From positions 1-64,000 of the forward strand of contig NZ_JAHRXF010000016.1 of the NCBI RefSeq assembly GCF_019104725.1: DNA of 64,000 nt. The letters run 5' to 3'. Position numbers and translations under genes: made by a program. The notes under the pieces are model-generated. The model saw nothing but the letters and a program-made list of their open reading frames with translations. It had not been told where the DNA came from and made no database searches. Source of the stretch: Streptomyces corallincola (GTDB lineage Bacteria; Actinomycetota; Actinomycetes; Streptomycetales; Streptomycetaceae). Every line of letters begins with the position of its first letter. The stretch's first letter is position 1. Of the stretch, positions 50,787-61,585 are shown one piece after another.

Positions 50787-51542
50787 ATGGATGCCGCTCT
50801 CTCGCACACGGTCACGGACGCGGTCGCCACGGTCGTCGTCCGCCATCCGGCCAAGCGCAACGCCATGACGGCCGCGATGTGGCGCTCGCTGCCACCGCTG
50901 CTGGAGAAGCTCGCGGCCGATCCGGCGGTGCGGGTGCTGGTGCTCACCGGGGAGGGCGGGACGTTCTGCGCGGGCGCCGACATCTCCACGCTGCGCGGGT
51001 CACCGGCCGAGGCGCAGGAGCTGTCGGTGGCCGCCGAGGAGGCGCTGGCCGCGTTCCCGAAGCCGACGGTCGCGGCCGTGCGCGGGCACTGTGTGGGCGG
51101 GGGCGCGCAGCTCGCCGCCGCGTGCGATCTGCGGCTCGCGGAGGAGGGCGCGCTGTTCGGGGTGACCCCGGCGAAGCTCGGGATCGTCTATCCGGCGTCC
51201 GCGACCCGGCGTCTGGTCGCGCTGGTGGGTCCGGCGACCGCGAAGTACCTGCTGTTCACCGGGGAGCTGATCGGCACCGGGCGGGCGCTGCGCAGCGGGC
51301 TGGTGGACGAGGTGCTGCCCGTGGGCTCGCTGGACGCGCGGGTCGCGGAGCTGGCCGCCGTGCTCGCCGCCCGCTCCCAGCTCACCCAGGCCGCCGCGAA
51401 GGAGTTCGTGCACGGCCGTACCGACCGGGACGCCCACTGGCGCGAGCAGGCGCGTACGGCGGGGGACGCGGCGGAGGGGGTGGCCGCGTTCCTGGAGCGC
51501 AGGCCGCCGCGTTTCACGTGGACGGTGCCCGGCCGGACGTGA
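50787..51542 (+). CDS. Enoyl-CoA hydratase/isomerase
   Basis: A 251-residue crotonase-fold enzyme with GTFCAGADISTLRG and the glycine-rich oxyanion region VRGHCVGGGAQLAAACDLR around residue 100. These enzymes hydrate or isomerise acyl-CoAs in beta-oxidation or polyketide-like pathways; the substrate is unknown. It reads toward tex, 84 bases apart. It is distinct from the multifunctional oxidation protein at 61586-63769. Confidence 0.88.
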   Translation: MDAALSHTVTDAVATVVVRHPAKRNAMTAAMWRSLPPLLEKLAADPAVRVLVLTGEGGTFCAGADISTLRGSPAEAQELSVAAEEALAAFPKPTVAAVRGHCVGGGAQLAAACDLRLAEEGALFGVTPAKLGIVYPASATRRLVALVGPATAKYLLFTGELIGTGRALRSGLVDEVLPVGSLDARVAELAAVLAARSQLTQAAAKEFVHGRTDRDAHWREQARTAGDAAEGVAAFLERRPPRFTWTVPGRT

Positions 51543-51626
51543 GTCCACCGGGCGCCCTGCTCCCTGCGGCCGGTGCCACCTGCCACAATTGCCGCGCAAC
51601 CTCAGTGGAGAAGGCGGTACGGGAAC

Positions 51627-54044
51627 GTGACCACACCCCGCACAGGGTCCATCGAAGGCAGGATCGCCGAGGAGCTCGGCGTACGGGAGCGGCAGGTGAG
51701 AGCCGCGGTCGAGCTGCTGGACGGCGGTTCGACGGTGCCGTTCATCGCCCGCTACCGCAAGGAAGCGACCGAGATGCTCGACGACGCGCAGCTCCGCACG
51801 CTGGAGGAGCGGCTGCGCTATCTGCGCGAGCTGGAGGACCGGCGGACCGCGATCCTGGACTCGGTGCGCGAGCAGGGCAAGCTCACCCCGGAGCTGGAGG
51901 AGCGCGTCCTCGGCGCGGAGACCAAGGCGCGCCTGGAGGACATCTACCTGCCGTTCAAGCCGAAGCGGCGCACCAAGGCACAGATCGCCCGCGAGGCGGG
52001 CCTCGAGCCACTGGCCGAGGGGCTGCTCGGGGACCCGTCGGTGGAACCGGCCACCGCCGCCGCCGCGTTCGTGGACGCGGACAGGGGCGTCGCGGACGCG
52101 CAGGCCGCGCTGGACGGCGCGCGGGCGATCCTGACCGAGCGGTTCGCGGAGGACGCCGACCTGATCGGTGAGGTCCGCGAGCGGATGTGGACGCGCGGGC
52201 GGCTGGCCGCGAAGGTGCGCGAGGGCAAGGAGGAGGCGGGCGCGAAGTTCGCCGACTACTTCGACTTCACCGAGCCGTTCACGGCGCTGCCCTCGCACCG
52301 GGTGCTGGCGATGCTGCGCGGCGAGAAGGAGGACGTGCTCGATCTCGTCCTGGAGCCGGAGGAGCCGACCGAGGGCCCGTCGTCGTACGAGGGGATCATC
52401 GCGGACCGGTTCGGGATCGCGGACCGGGGGCGGCCGGGCGACAAGTGGCTGCGGGACACGGTGCGTTGGGCGTGGCGGACGCGGGTGCTGGTGCATCTCG
52501 GGATCGATCTGCGGCTGCGGCTGCGGACGGCCGCCGAGGACGGCGCGGTGGACGTGTTCGCCGCGAACCTGCGCGATCTGCTGCTGGCGGCGCCCGCCGG
52601 GACGCGGGCGACGCTGGGCCTGGACCCCGGCTTCCGTACCGGGGTGAAGGTCGCCGTGGTGGACGCCACCGGCAAGGTGGTCGCCACGGATGTCATCCAC
52701 CCGCACGTCCCGGCCAACAAGTGGGACCGGGCGATCGCCACGCTGGCCGCGCTGTCCCGCGCGCACGATGTGGACCTCGTCGCCATCGGTAACGGCACCG
52801 CCTCCCGCGAGACGGACAAGCTGGCCGCCGAACTGATCGCCAAGCACCCCGAGTTGAACCTCACGAAGGTGATGGTGTCCGAGGCGGGCGCGTCGGTGTA
52901 CTCGGCGTCGGAGTACGCCTCGCGTGAACTGCCGGACATGGACGTGTCGTTGCGCGGCGCGGTGTCCATCGCGCGGCGCCTCCAGGACCCGCTGGCGGAG
53001 CTGGTGAAGATCGACCCGAAGTCGATCGGGGTCGGGCAGTACCAGCACGACCTGTCCGAGGTGAAGCTGTCCCGCTCGCTCGACGCGGTCGTGGAGGACT
53101 GTGTGAACGGCGTCGGTGTGGACGTCAACACCGCGTCCGTGCCGCTGCTTTCGCGGGTGTCGGGGATCTCGGCGGGGCTCGCGGAGAACATCGTGGCGCA
53201 CCGGGACGCGAACGGGCCGTTCTCCTCGCGGTCGGAGCTGAAGAAGGTGGCGCGGCTCGGCCCGAAGGCGTTCGAGCAGTGCGCGGGCTTCCTGCGCATC
53301 CGGGGCGGCAGCGACCCGTTGGACTCCTCCAGCGTGCACCCGGAGGCGTATCCGGTGGTGCGGCGGATGGTGAAGACCACCGGTGAGGAGGTGGCGTCCC
53401 TGGTCGGCAACACGGGGGTGCTGCGCTCGCTGCGTCCGGCGGACTTCGTGGACGACACGTTCGGTCTGCCGACGGTCTCCGACATCCTCAAGGAGCTGGA
53501 GAAGCCGGGCCGCGACCCGCGTCCGGCGTTCCGGACCGCGACCTTCAGGGAGGGCGTGGAGAAGCTCTCCGACCTGTCCTCCGGGATGGTGCTGGAGGGT
53601 GTGGTGACGAACGTGGCCGCGTTCGGCGCGTTCGTGGACATCGGCGTCCACCAGGACGGCCTGGTCCATGTGTCCGCCATGTCGAAGAACTTCGTCAAGG
53701 ACCCGCGTGACGTGGTCAAGCCGGGTGACATCGTCAAGGTGAAGGTGCTCGACGTGGACATCCCGCGCAAGCGGGTCTCCCTGACGCTGCGCCTGGACGA
53801 CGAGGCGGTCCCCCAGGGCGAGGACGCCGCCCCCCGCCGCCAGCAGCGCGGCGGCGACGCCAACCGCCCGCCGCAGCAGCGCCGTCCGCAGGGCGGTGGC
53901 GGTGGCGGCAACCGCGACCGCGACCGCGCCAAGTCCCGCACCAGCGGCGGCGATCGCGGCGGCTCCCGGCAGGCCCCGGCCCCGTCGAACAGCGCGATGA
54001 CGGACGCGCTGCGCCGGGCGGGTCTGCTGAAGCCGGACAACTGA
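51627..54044 (+). CDS. tex: Tex family RNA-binding transcription accessory protein
   Basis: This 805-residue protein is homologous to Tex. It has an N-terminal helical region with [19 protein letters not shown] around residue 40, a YqgF/RuvC-like nuclease fold in the middle ([21 protein letters not shown]), and helix-hairpin-helix repeats ([20 protein letters not shown]). An S1 RNA-binding domain follows at about residues 652-720 ([26 protein letters not shown]), and a Gly/Arg/Pro/Gln-rich tail ends the protein. It is thought to affect transcription or ribosome interactions. The GTG start is [18 protein letters not shown]. Confidence 0.95.
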   Translation: MTTPRTGSIEGRIAEELGVRERQVRAAVELLDGGSTVPFIARYRKEATEMLDDAQLRTLEERLRYLRELEDRRTAILDSVREQGKLTPELEERVLGAETKARLEDIYLPFKPKRRTKAQIAREAGLEPLAEGLLGDPSVEPATAAAAFVDADRGVADAQAALDGARAILTERFAEDADLIGEVRERMWTRGRLAAKVREGKEEAGAKFADYFDFTEPFTALPSHRVLAMLRGEKEDVLDLVLEPEEPTEGPSSYEGIIADRFGIADRGRPGDKWLRDTVRWAWRTRVLVHLGIDLRLRLRTAAEDGAVDVFAANLRDLLLAAPAGTRATLGLDPGFRTGVKVAVVDATGKVVATDVIHPHVPANKWDRAIATLAALSRAHDVDLVAIGNGTASRETDKLAAELIAKHPELNLTKVMVSEAGASVYSASEYASRELPDMDVSLRGAVSIARRLQDPLAELVKIDPKSIGVGQYQHDLSEVKLSRSLDAVVEDCVNGVGVDVNTASVPLLSRVSGISAGLAENIVAHRDANGPFSSRSELKKVARLGPKAFEQCAGFLRIRGGSDPLDSSSVHPEAYPVVRRMVKTTGEEVASLVGNTGVLRSLRPADFVDDTFGLPTVSDILKELEKPGRDPRPAFRTATFREGVEKLSDLSSGMVLEGVVTNVAAFGAFVDIGVHQDGLVHVSAMSKNFVKDPRDVVKPGDIVKVKVLDVDIPRKRVSLTLRLDDEAVPQGEDAAPRRQQRGGDANRPPQQRRPQGGGGGGNRDRDRAKSRTSGGDRGGSRQAPAPSNSAMTDALRRAGLLKPDN

Positions 54045-54065
54045 CGCCCGCCGGAGACGCGTCGC

Positions 54066-54100
54066 GGAGGGCGGTTCCCCATTCCGGGGGGCCGCCCTCC
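54066..54100 (+). terminator. Terminator after tex
   Basis: Fifteen-base arms (GGAGGGCGG cores with two wobble pairs) and a 5-base loop, 21 bases past the tex stop codon. Confidence 0.7.
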
Positions 54101-54234
54101 GGCGTCACCGGGTTCCGGTCGGCGGACCGGGCGCGCTGCCCGTCCGGCGCCGCAACTGCTCCCGGAGAGCGGGGCCGAGCACCTCGCCGCGCGTCAACTC
54201 ACCTATCTGGGTGGGGAGTTCGCCGGTGCGCGGC

Positions 54235-55875
54235 TCAGTGCTCCGTCACCTTTCCGTCCTGCACCTCCAGCCGCCGGGTCACATGGACGGCGTCCAGCAT
54301 GCGGCGGTCGTGGGTGACGAGGAGGAGGGTGCCCTCGTAGGAGTCGAGGGCGGATTCCAGCTGTTCGATGGCGGGAAGGTCGAGGTGGTTCGTCGGCTCG
54401 TCGAGGACGAGGAGGTTGACGCCCCGGCCCTGGAGGAGAGCGAGGGCGGCCCGGGTGCGTTCGCCCGGGGAGAGGGTGGCGGCGGGGCGCAGGACGTGGT
54501 CGGACTTGAGCCCGAACTTGGCGAGCAGGGTGCGGACTTCGGCCGGTTCGGTGTCGGGCACGGCCGCGCGGAACGCGTCCAGCAGGGACTCGCCGCCGTG
54601 GAACAGCGCGCGGGCCTGGTCCACCTCGCCGACCAGGACACCGGAGCCCAGCGTGGCGTGTCCCGCGTCCGGTGCGACCCGGCCGAGGAGGGCCGCGAGC
54701 AGCGTGGACTTGCCCGCGCCGTTCGCGCCGGTGACCGCGACCCGGTCCGCCCAGTCGATGCGCAGGGAGACCGGTCCGAGGGTGAAGTCGCCGCGCCGTA
54801 CCTCGACGTCGCGCAGGGAGGCGACGACCGCGCCGGAGCGCGGGGCGGCGGCGATCTCCATGCGGAGCTCCCACTCCTTGCGGGGCTCCTCGACCACGTC
54901 CAGCCGCTCGATCATCCGCTGGGTCTGCCGCGCCTTGGCCGCCTGCTTCTCGCTGGCCTCGCTGCGGAACTTGCGGCCGATCTTGTCGTTGTCATTCCCG
55001 GCCTTGCGGCGGGCGTTCTTCACGCCCTTGTCCATCCAGGAGCGCTGCGTCTGCGCCCGGTCCTGGAGGGCGGCGCGCTTGTCGGCGTACTCCTCGTACT
55101 CGTCTCGGGCGTGCCGCCGGGCCACGTCCCGTTCCTCCAGGTACGACGCGTAGCCGCCGCCGTAGAGGTTGATCTGCCCCTGGGCGAGGTCGAGTTCGAG
55201 GACCTTGGTGACGGTGCGGGTGAGGAACTCGCGGTCGTGGCTGACGACGACCGTACCGGCGCGCAGGCCGGTGACGAAGCGCTCCAGGCGTTCCAGGCCG
55301 TCGAGGTCCAGGTCGTTGGTGGGCTCGTCCAGCAGGAACACGTCGTAGCGGGAGAGCAGCAGGGAGGCGAGGCCGGCGCGGGCCGCCTGGCCGCCGGAGA
55401 GGGAGGTCATCGGCTGGTCCAGGCCGACGGCGAGGCCGAGGGTGTCCGCGACCTCCTCGGCGCGTTCCTCCAGGTCGGCGCCGCCCAGGTCGAGCCAGCG
55501 CTCCAGGCTCGCCGCGTACGCGTCGTCGGCGCCGGGCGCGCCGTCCACCAGCGCCTGGGTGGCCGCGTCCATGACCCGCTGCGCCTCGGCGACGCCGGTG
55601 CGGCGGGCGAGGAAGGCGGCGACGCTCTCGCCCGGCCTGCGGTCCGGTTCCTGCGGGAGGTGGCCGACGGCGGCGGTCGGCGGGGAGAGCCGCAGCTCGC
55701 CCTGGTCGGGGGTCACGAGCCCGGCGAGCATCCGCAGCAGCGTGGACTTCCCCGCGCCGTTGGCACCGACCAGCCCGATCACGTCACCGGGCGCCACGAC
55801 GAGGTCGAGCCCGGAGAAGAGGGGGCGGTCACCGTGCCCGGCGGAGAGATTCTTGGCGACGAGGGTGGCAGTCAT
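54235..55875 (-). CDS. ABC-F family ATPase
   Basis: This 546-residue ABC-F protein has two nucleotide-binding domains. Walker A is GANGAGKSTLLRML and GANGAGKSTLLAAL, the signatures are LSGGQAARAGLASLLLS and LSPGERTRAALALLQG, and the helical linker is Arg/Lys-rich with QRSWMDKGVKNARRKAGND. It has no membrane domain. ABC-F proteins act on ribosomes to protect against antibiotics or stimulate translation; specificity is unknown. It converges with tex. Confidence 0.92.
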   Translation of the reverse strand: MTATLVAKNLSAGHGDRPLFSGLDLVVAPGDVIGLVGANGAGKSTLLRMLAGLVTPDQGELRLSPPTAAVGHLPQEPDRRPGESVAAFLARRTGVAEAQRVMDAATQALVDGAPGADDAYAASLERWLDLGGADLEERAEEVADTLGLAVGLDQPMTSLSGGQAARAGLASLLLSRYDVFLLDEPTNDLDLDGLERLERFVTGLRAGTVVVSHDREFLTRTVTKVLELDLAQGQINLYGGGYASYLEERDVARRHARDEYEEYADKRAALQDRAQTQRSWMDKGVKNARRKAGNDNDKIGRKFRSEASEKQAAKARQTQRMIERLDVVEEPRKEWELRMEIAAAPRSGAVVASLRDVEVRRGDFTLGPVSLRIDWADRVAVTGANGAGKSTLLAALLGRVAPDAGHATLGSGVLVGEVDQARALFHGGESLLDAFRAAVPDTEPAEVRTLLAKFGLKSDHVLRPAATLSPGERTRAALALLQGRGVNLLVLDEPTNHLDLPAIEQLESALDSYEGTLLLVTHDRRMLDAVHVTRRLEVQDGKVTEH

Positions 55876-56024
55876 CAGGGAGCCGATCCTAATGCGCGGC
55901 GGGGGCGGGACGGCGCGGGGCGGTACGGGGCCGGGATGCGGGGCGGCACGGGGCTGGGCGCGGGGCGGGGTGGTGCCGGGAGCCGGTGTCCCGGCCCCCC
56001 ACCCCCCGGCTCGCGCCCCCTCAG

Positions 56025-57980
56025 CTACGGCACCCGCACCCCCGTCACGTCAGGCACCCGCAGCCCCGCCGTCCCGTGCGGCGCACGGACCGCGCCGCCC
56101 CGCCCCGTCACGGCCGCCCGGAACGCGTCCGCGCCGCCGACCAGCGGCAGGGTGGCCGTCGTGCGGGCCAGGTCCAGGGTGAGGGCGGGGCGGGTGGAGG
56201 CGGGGAGGATCAGACCCCGGTCGGTGCCCGCGACGATCAGGGCGAGGCGGTGGCCCTTGGGGACGACGTGGTCGCTCGTGGCCAGTTCGAGCGTCGTCGT
56301 GTACGCCCGGCCGGGGACGAGGGGTTCGCCGTGGGTGAGGGAGGCGTGGTGGCCGAGGTCGGCCCAGCCCCGGCTGAACACGGTACTGCCCACGTCGGCG
56401 GTCTTCGCCGCCGTCTCCAGGAAGCAGGCGCTGTCGGCGGGGGTGCTCGCGCCCCAGCAGGTGCGGTCGGTGAGGGTGGTGATGCCCTCGCCGTCGTCGG
56501 TGTAGTCGCGGATCGTGGCCGGGCCGAGGTCCACCAGGACGGCCGACAGCCGCGCGGAGGCCGTGCTCGGGGTGACGGTGACGCTCACCCGTGAGGAACC
56601 GGACAGGCGCAGGTCCCCGCCGAGCGGCGGGGTGAGGAACGCGGCCTTCTCCGGGGTGGGTTCGGCGGCGTGCGCGGCCCAGTCGCTCTCGCCGCGCGCG
56701 GGGTCGTCGGTGAACGTCGCGGTCCCGGTGGCCGGTCGCACGGCGAGGGTGCCGACGCCCGCCGTGCGGCCGGGGGCCGGGTGCAGGGTGGTGGCCGCCG
56801 TACCGGCCGGAGGCCAGACGGCGGAGGTGGCCCACCGGTCGGGGGCCCGCTCCACGTCGGCCATCGGCTCGCGGTCGATGCCGTTGTCGTAGCCGAGGAG
56901 TTCGTGGTCGAACCAGCGGTGCAGGGTGTCCACCCAGGCGCCGCGCCGGTAGTCGAAGGGGTCCACGTGCCCGGTCTGGGAGAGCCAGATCTTGCGGTGG
57001 ACGCCGTTCCGGGCGAGGGCGTCCCACCACTGGCCGACGTTCTTGGCGCGGACGTTGAGGTCCTGCGTGCCGTGCACCAGGAACACGCTGGCCCGTACCT
57101 TCGCCGCGTCCTTGACGTAGTCCCGCTCGGTCCAGGTCGGGGTGAGGTCGCCGGTGCGCGGGGTGCCGTCGGTCAGCGCCTTGCGTACGGCGGTGCAGCG
57201 GGCGCGTGCGTCGGCGCTCTGCACGTAGTCGGAGAGCCGGTCGGGGCCGTCGTCGCGCATCTCCGCGCCCTGGGCGACGTAGTAGTCGTACCAGGCGGAG
57301 ATCCCGCTGATCGGGACGATGGTGCGCAGGCCGCGCACGCCGGTGGCGGCGACGCCGTTGGCGATGGTGGCGTCCCAGCTCTTGCCGATCATGCCGGTGC
57401 GGCCGTCGCTCCAGTCGGCGCGGACGGTGGTCGTGCCGGTGCGGGAGGTGTAGGCGGTGGCGCGGCCGTTCAGCCAGTCGATGACGGCCTTGGCGGAGGT
57501 GATGTCGGAGGGGCCGCCGACGTCCACGCAGTCGTCGGAGCGGTTGGTTCCGGCCAGGTCCACGCCGACGACGGCGTAGCCGCGCGGGACGAAGAAGTTG
57601 TCGTAGAACAGGGGCAGTCGGGCGATGCGGCCCTGGTCGTCGTAGGTCTTGAGCTGGCTCTCGTTGCCGCGTCCGCAGCAGGAGTAGTACGGGCTGGCGT
57701 CCATGATCACCGGTACCCGGCGGCCCGCGCGGGCGGGTTCGGCGGGGCGGACGACGTCGGCGGCGACCCGGTCGGTGCGGCCGTCGCGGTCGAGGTCCAG
57801 GCCGGTGTCCACCCAGACCGACTCGCGCACGGCGTCGGCGTAGGAGTAGACGGGGCGGCTCTCGCGCGGGGCGGCCTGGGCGGCGGGGGCGAGGAGCCCG
57901 GCGAGCAGGGCCGCGACGGCTGCCGCGACGAACGCGGCGAGCCCGGCGGAACGCGTGCGCGTGGGGGTGCGTTTCGGCAT
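56025..57980 (-). CDS. Secreted S15-family Xaa-Pro dipeptidyl-peptidase/acyl hydrolase
   Basis: The 651-residue exported protein has an Arg-rich signal peptide with an AQA-type site near residue 36. The alpha/beta hydrolase domain shows YYSCCGRGNESQ, the nucleophile in GMIGKSWDATIANG (Ser201), an acid near FLVHGTQDLNVRAKN and a His in SQTGHVDPFDYRRG. A C-terminal jelly-roll beta domain follows, typical of S15 peptidases and CocE-like esterases. It probably cleaves proline-containing peptides or acyl esters outside the cell. It is divergent from the M1 peptidase gene. Confidence 0.88.
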   Translation of the reverse strand: MPKRTPTRTRSAGLAAFVAAAVAALLAGLLAPAAQAAPRESRPVYSYADAVRESVWVDTGLDLDRDGRTDRVAADVVRPAEPARAGRRVPVIMDASPYYSCCGRGNESQLKTYDDQGRIARLPLFYDNFFVPRGYAVVGVDLAGTNRSDDCVDVGGPSDITSAKAVIDWLNGRATAYTSRTGTTTVRADWSDGRTGMIGKSWDATIANGVAATGVRGLRTIVPISGISAWYDYYVAQGAEMRDDGPDRLSDYVQSADARARCTAVRKALTDGTPRTGDLTPTWTERDYVKDAAKVRASVFLVHGTQDLNVRAKNVGQWWDALARNGVHRKIWLSQTGHVDPFDYRRGAWVDTLHRWFDHELLGYDNGIDREPMADVERAPDRWATSAVWPPAGTAATTLHPAPGRTAGVGTLAVRPATGTATFTDDPARGESDWAAHAAEPTPEKAAFLTPPLGGDLRLSGSSRVSVTVTPSTASARLSAVLVDLGPATIRDYTDDGEGITTLTDRTCWGASTPADSACFLETAAKTADVGSTVFSRGWADLGHHASLTHGEPLVPGRAYTTTLELATSDHVVPKGHRLALIVAGTDRGLILPASTRPALTLDLARTTATLPLVGGADAFRAAVTGRGGAVRAPHGTAGLRVPDVTGVRVP

Positions 57981-58151
57981 GCGTGGGACGGTACCTCCGT
58001 CAACTCCCCTGCCGTAGGAGGACTTTCGGACGGGGCGTCATATGTCGGCCGAATGGCGATCGTGTGACGGCAGGTGCCGTGGACAGGTCGAGGGGGTGCT
58101 GTGCTGAATAGGCTCCGAACCGACCTCCTGCCCCCACGACTTGGAGCTGAC
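57981..58151. promoter_or_regulatory. Divergent promoter region of the S15 and M1 peptidase genes
   Basis: These 171 bases lie between two secreted-peptidase genes read apart. They include an AT-rich patch near 58037 with CATATGTCGG and GGCGATCGTGTGACGGC. No operator consensus was recognised. Confidence 0.5.
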
Positions 58152-59648
58152 GTGCACCGCAGAATCATCGCGCCGGGCGCACTGGCGGCGGCCTCCCTGC
58201 TGCTGGCGATCCCGGCGTCGGCCGCGAGCGGCACCCCCGGCGCGCCGGGCATCGGCGACCCCTACTACCCGGCCTACGGCAACGGCGGGTACGACGTCTC
58301 GCACTACGACCTCCGGCTCCAGTACCAGCCGACGACGGACGAGTTGCAGGGCACCGCCACCATCCTGGCGACCGCCACCCAGGACCTGTCCCGGTTCGAC
58401 CTGGACTTCCTGCTGGACGTGAGCGAGGTCCGGGTCAACGGCGCGAAGGCGTCGTTCACCACGTCCGGCGAGCACGAACTGGTCGTCACCCCGAAGACCG
58501 TGCTCGCCAAGGGCACCCCGCTGACCGTGGTCGTCCGCTACAGCGGCGTCCCGTCCTCGAAGTCGGCGTACGGCTTCACCTCCTGGCACCGCACCCCGGA
58601 CGGCGGCATCGGCGCCAACGAGCCCGAGTCGGCCTGGTGGTGGTTCCCGAGCAACGACCACCCGAGCGACAAGGCGACCTACGACGTGTCGGTGGCCGTG
58701 CCGGACGGCACCCAGGCGATCTCCAACGGGACGCTGGTGTCGAGCAGTTCGAAGCTCGGCTGGACCCGCTACAACTGGCGCCAGGACAAGCCGCAGGCGA
58801 CCTACCTGGCCACCCTCGCGCTGGGCCGCTTCGACATCACCACCTCCGTCTCCGACGGCGGGGTCCCGGTGATCAACGCCTACAGCAAGGACCTGGGCGC
58901 CAACGACGGCGCGGCGCGGGCCAGCGTGGAGCGCACCGGCGAGATCGTGGACTGGCTGAGCGACTACTTCGGCCCGTACCCGTTCGGATCGGCGGGCGGT
59001 TACGTCCCGAACACCACTACCGGGTACGCGCTGGAGACGCAGACCCGCGTCTACTACAGCCCGCGCCAGTTCGCGGCCGGGTCCAACACCTCGGTGGTCG
59101 TGCACGAGCTGGCCCACCAGTGGTACGGCGACGACGTGTCCGTGAAGGACTGGAAGGACATCTGGATCAACGAGGGCTTCGCGCGGTACGCGCAGTGGCT
59201 GTGGTCCGAGCACGAGGGCGAGGGCACCGCGCGGCAGCTCGCGGACTTCACCTACGCGGCCCATCCGGCGGACGACGCGTTCTGGACGGTCGCGCCGGGT
59301 GACCCGGGCCCGGACAACCAGTTCGACATCGCCGTCTACGACCGGGGCGCCCTCGCCATCCAGGCGCTGCGCGAGAAGATCGGCGACCCGGCGTTCTTCC
59401 GGGTACTGAAGGGCTGGCCCGCCGAGCACGCCTACGGCAACGCCTCGGTGGCCGACTTCCGGACGTACGCGGAGCGGATCTCCGGCACGTCGCTCACCGC
59501 GCTGTTCGACACCTGGCTCTACCGGCCGACGAAGCCGTCCGCACCGGCCGCCCGTGCGGCGTCGATCGCGGCGCCCGGCGCGGCGGTCCCGGCCCGGCCG
59601 AAGTCGTGGAAGTCCATCCAGGCGACGAACGGCGTGCACGGACACTGA
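58152..59648 (+). CDS. Secreted M1-family metallopeptidase (aminopeptidase-like)
   Basis: The 498-residue exported protease has a signal peptide (HRRIIAPGALAAASLLLAIP with ASA cleavage near residue 25). The zinc motif is HELAH at residues 318-322 with the third ligand Glu341 in INEGFARYAQW, an exact HEXXH-X18-E match. NEPESAWWWFPSNDHPSDKAT around residue 160 precedes the GTGYALETQT-type substrate region. It lacks the full C-terminal alpha domain of pepN. It starts at GTG after GGAG. It probably trims peptides outside the cell. Confidence 0.92.
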   Translation: MHRRIIAPGALAAASLLLAIPASAASGTPGAPGIGDPYYPAYGNGGYDVSHYDLRLQYQPTTDELQGTATILATATQDLSRFDLDFLLDVSEVRVNGAKASFTTSGEHELVVTPKTVLAKGTPLTVVVRYSGVPSSKSAYGFTSWHRTPDGGIGANEPESAWWWFPSNDHPSDKATYDVSVAVPDGTQAISNGTLVSSSSKLGWTRYNWRQDKPQATYLATLALGRFDITTSVSDGGVPVINAYSKDLGANDGAARASVERTGEIVDWLSDYFGPYPFGSAGGYVPNTTTGYALETQTRVYYSPRQFAAGSNTSVVVHELAHQWYGDDVSVKDWKDIWINEGFARYAQWLWSEHEGEGTARQLADFTYAAHPADDAFWTVAPGDPGPDNQFDIAVYDRGALAIQALREKIGDPAFFRVLKGWPAEHAYGNASVADFRTYAERISGTSLTALFDTWLYRPTKPSAPAARAASIAAPGAAVPARPKSWKSIQATNGVHGH

Positions 59649-59660
59649 GCCGCCGGGGCG

Positions 59661-59750
59661 GCGCGGTGCCCCGCTCACGGGGCACCGCGCGGGCCGGGAC
59701 GTGCGGCGCCCGGCTCCCGCGGCCGTTGGTGGCCCGGGAGCCGGGCGCCG
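59661..59750. terminator. Two tandem convergent terminators
   Basis: A 13-base hairpin (59661-59690, loop CTCA) is followed by a second of 16 bases (59704-59750, extended by inner GGCC pairs). Together they separate the M1 peptidase (+) from the permease (-). Confidence 0.75.
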
Positions 59751-59760
59751 GGCGCTCCGC

Positions 59761-61230
59761 CTAGCGGGGCAGGCCCTCGGGCCGCTGTTCCGCGTTCGCG
59801 GTGACCCGGCGGCGGACGCCGAACCAGCCCGCGACCAGCAGGACGGCGATGACGGGGATCAGCAGCAGGGTCTCGCGGCCGACCTGGGCGTCGTCCCACA
59901 TCATGCCGAGGCAGGCGACCAGGAAGACGATGGTCACGATCTCGGTGACGGGGCTGAACGGCAGCCGGAAGCGGGGCCGGGTGACCTGCCCGGCGCGGGC
60001 GCGGCGGACGAAGACGAGGTGGCAGACCATGATGATGATCCAGGTGCTGACCACGCCGAGGGAGGCGACGTTCAGCACGATCTCGAACGCCTGGCTCGGC
60101 ATGAGGTAGTTGAGCACCACGCCGATCACACAGACCGCGCAGGTCAGCAGGATGCCGCCGTAGGGGACCTGGCTGCGGTTCATCCGGGCGGTGAACTTCG
60201 GCGCGGAACCGGCGGACGCCATCGAGCGCAGGATGCGGCCCGTGGAGTACAGGCCCGAGTTCAGCGAGGACATGGCGGCGGTGAGCACCACGAGGTTCAT
60301 CACGTCACCGGCGGCCGGGATACCGATCTTGGACAGCACGGTGACGAACGGGCTCTGGTCGGCGGAGTAGACGGAGCCGGGCAGCAGCAGCGCGAGCAGC
60401 ACCACCGAGCCGACGTAGAACAGACCGACGCGCCACATGATCGAGTTGACGGCGCGCGGCACCACCTTGTGCGGCTCGGCGGTCTCACCGGCGGCGACGC
60501 CGACGAGTTCCAGCGCCGCGTAGGCGAAGATCACGCCCTGCATGACGAGGACGACGGGCAGCACTCCGTGGGGCAGGATGCCGCCGTGTTGGCTGATCAC
60601 GCTCAGGCCGGGCGTGTGGCCGTCCACCTGGTGGTGGGTGGCCAGCAGGACGATGCCGATGATCATGAAGGCGACGAGGGTGGTGACCTTGACGATGGAG
60701 AACCAGAACTCCATCTCGCCGAAGATCTTCACGGAGATCAGGTTCACGGTGAGCACCACGGCGAGGGCGATCAGCGCCATCACCCACTGGGGCACCGAGG
60801 TGAACATGGACCAGTAGTGCGTGTAGAGCGCGATCGCGGTGATGTCCGCGATGCCGGTCGTGGACCAGTTGAGGAAGTACATCCAGCCCGCGACATAGGC
60901 GCCCTTCTCCCCGAGGAACTCGCGCGCGTACGACACGAACGAGCCCGAGGACGGGCGGTAGAGCACCAGCTCGCCCAGCGCCCGCACCACGAAGAAGGCG
61001 AAGACGCCGCAGACGAGGTAGGCGATGGCGAGCGCCGGTCCGGCGGTGTGCAGTCGGCCACCGGCGCCCAGGAAGAGTCCGGTGCCGATCGCGCCGCCGA
61101 TGGCGATCATGTTGACGTGGCGGGCCTTGAGGTCCTTGCTGTAACCGGCGTCGCCCGCGTCCGCGGGTGCGGCCCGCTCCGCCCCCTGACGGACATCGGC
61201 CTGTGCCGGTTCCACGGCTTCCTTGTTCAC
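59761..61230 (-). CDS. ansP: Amino-acid permease, L-asparagine type
   Basis: This 489-residue APC-superfamily transporter has twelve hydrophobic segments. The signature [18 protein letters not shown] at TM1 is followed by [22 protein letters not shown] at TM6. The run [24 protein letters not shown] closely matches asparagine permeases, but D-serine or other neutral amino acids are possible. The start is a GTG after GGAG at six bases ([10 protein letters not shown]); four upstream codons also fit. It is convergent with the M1 peptidase gene. Confidence 0.85.
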   Translation of the reverse strand: MNKEAVEPAQADVRQGAERAAPADAGDAGYSKDLKARHVNMIAIGGAIGTGLFLGAGGRLHTAGPALAIAYLVCGVFAFFVVRALGELVLYRPSSGSFVSYAREFLGEKGAYVAGWMYFLNWSTTGIADITAIALYTHYWSMFTSVPQWVMALIALAVVLTVNLISVKIFGEMEFWFSIVKVTTLVAFMIIGIVLLATHHQVDGHTPGLSVISQHGGILPHGVLPVVLVMQGVIFAYAALELVGVAAGETAEPHKVVPRAVNSIMWRVGLFYVGSVVLLALLLPGSVYSADQSPFVTVLSKIGIPAAGDVMNLVVLTAAMSSLNSGLYSTGRILRSMASAGSAPKFTARMNRSQVPYGGILLTCAVCVIGVVLNYLMPSQAFEIVLNVASLGVVSTWIIIMVCHLVFVRRARAGQVTRPRFRLPFSPVTEIVTIVFLVACLGMMWDDAQVGRETLLLIPVIAVLLVAGWFGVRRRVTANAEQRPEGLPR

Positions 61231-61585
61231 GGGTGGCTCCACTCCCTGCTGCGCGCGGATCCGGGGCCCCGCGTTCGTACGGTTCGGCCCGCACCACCCG
61301 GTGTTCTCGCGGTACGGACCAAGCCAGCAGCTTCCCAGAGGAGCGCCGGATACACGGTGGTCCGCATCACACAGCGTGACTTCTCACACGATCCATGCCG
61401 TATACACACACCGTCTGCCTCGTAAAACCGTTCCGCACGGTCCGACGGGGAGGTCGCGGAGCGTGACGCCCGGAGAGCGGCCGTCGCGTCGGCGGGCACG
61501 CGCGGAAGCGGGCCCGGAGAGGGTTCGGCCTCTCCGGGCCCGCCAGGTTCCGGGCCGCCGCGTCGGCCCGGTCGGTGCTACGGCC
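61231..61585. other. Upstream region of the permease and end of the fatty-acid oxidation gene
   Basis: No gene is supported in these 355 bases. The permease promoter likely lies at 61330-61420, an AT-richer patch with CACACGATCCATGCCGTATACACAC (key: GTATACACAC). The other end holds the terminator noted separately. Confidence 0.5.
61508..61543 (-). terminator. Terminator after the fatty-acid oxidation gene
   Basis: Fifteen-base perfect arms with a 6-base loop, 43 bases past the stop codon of the multifunctional enzyme. Confidence 0.75.
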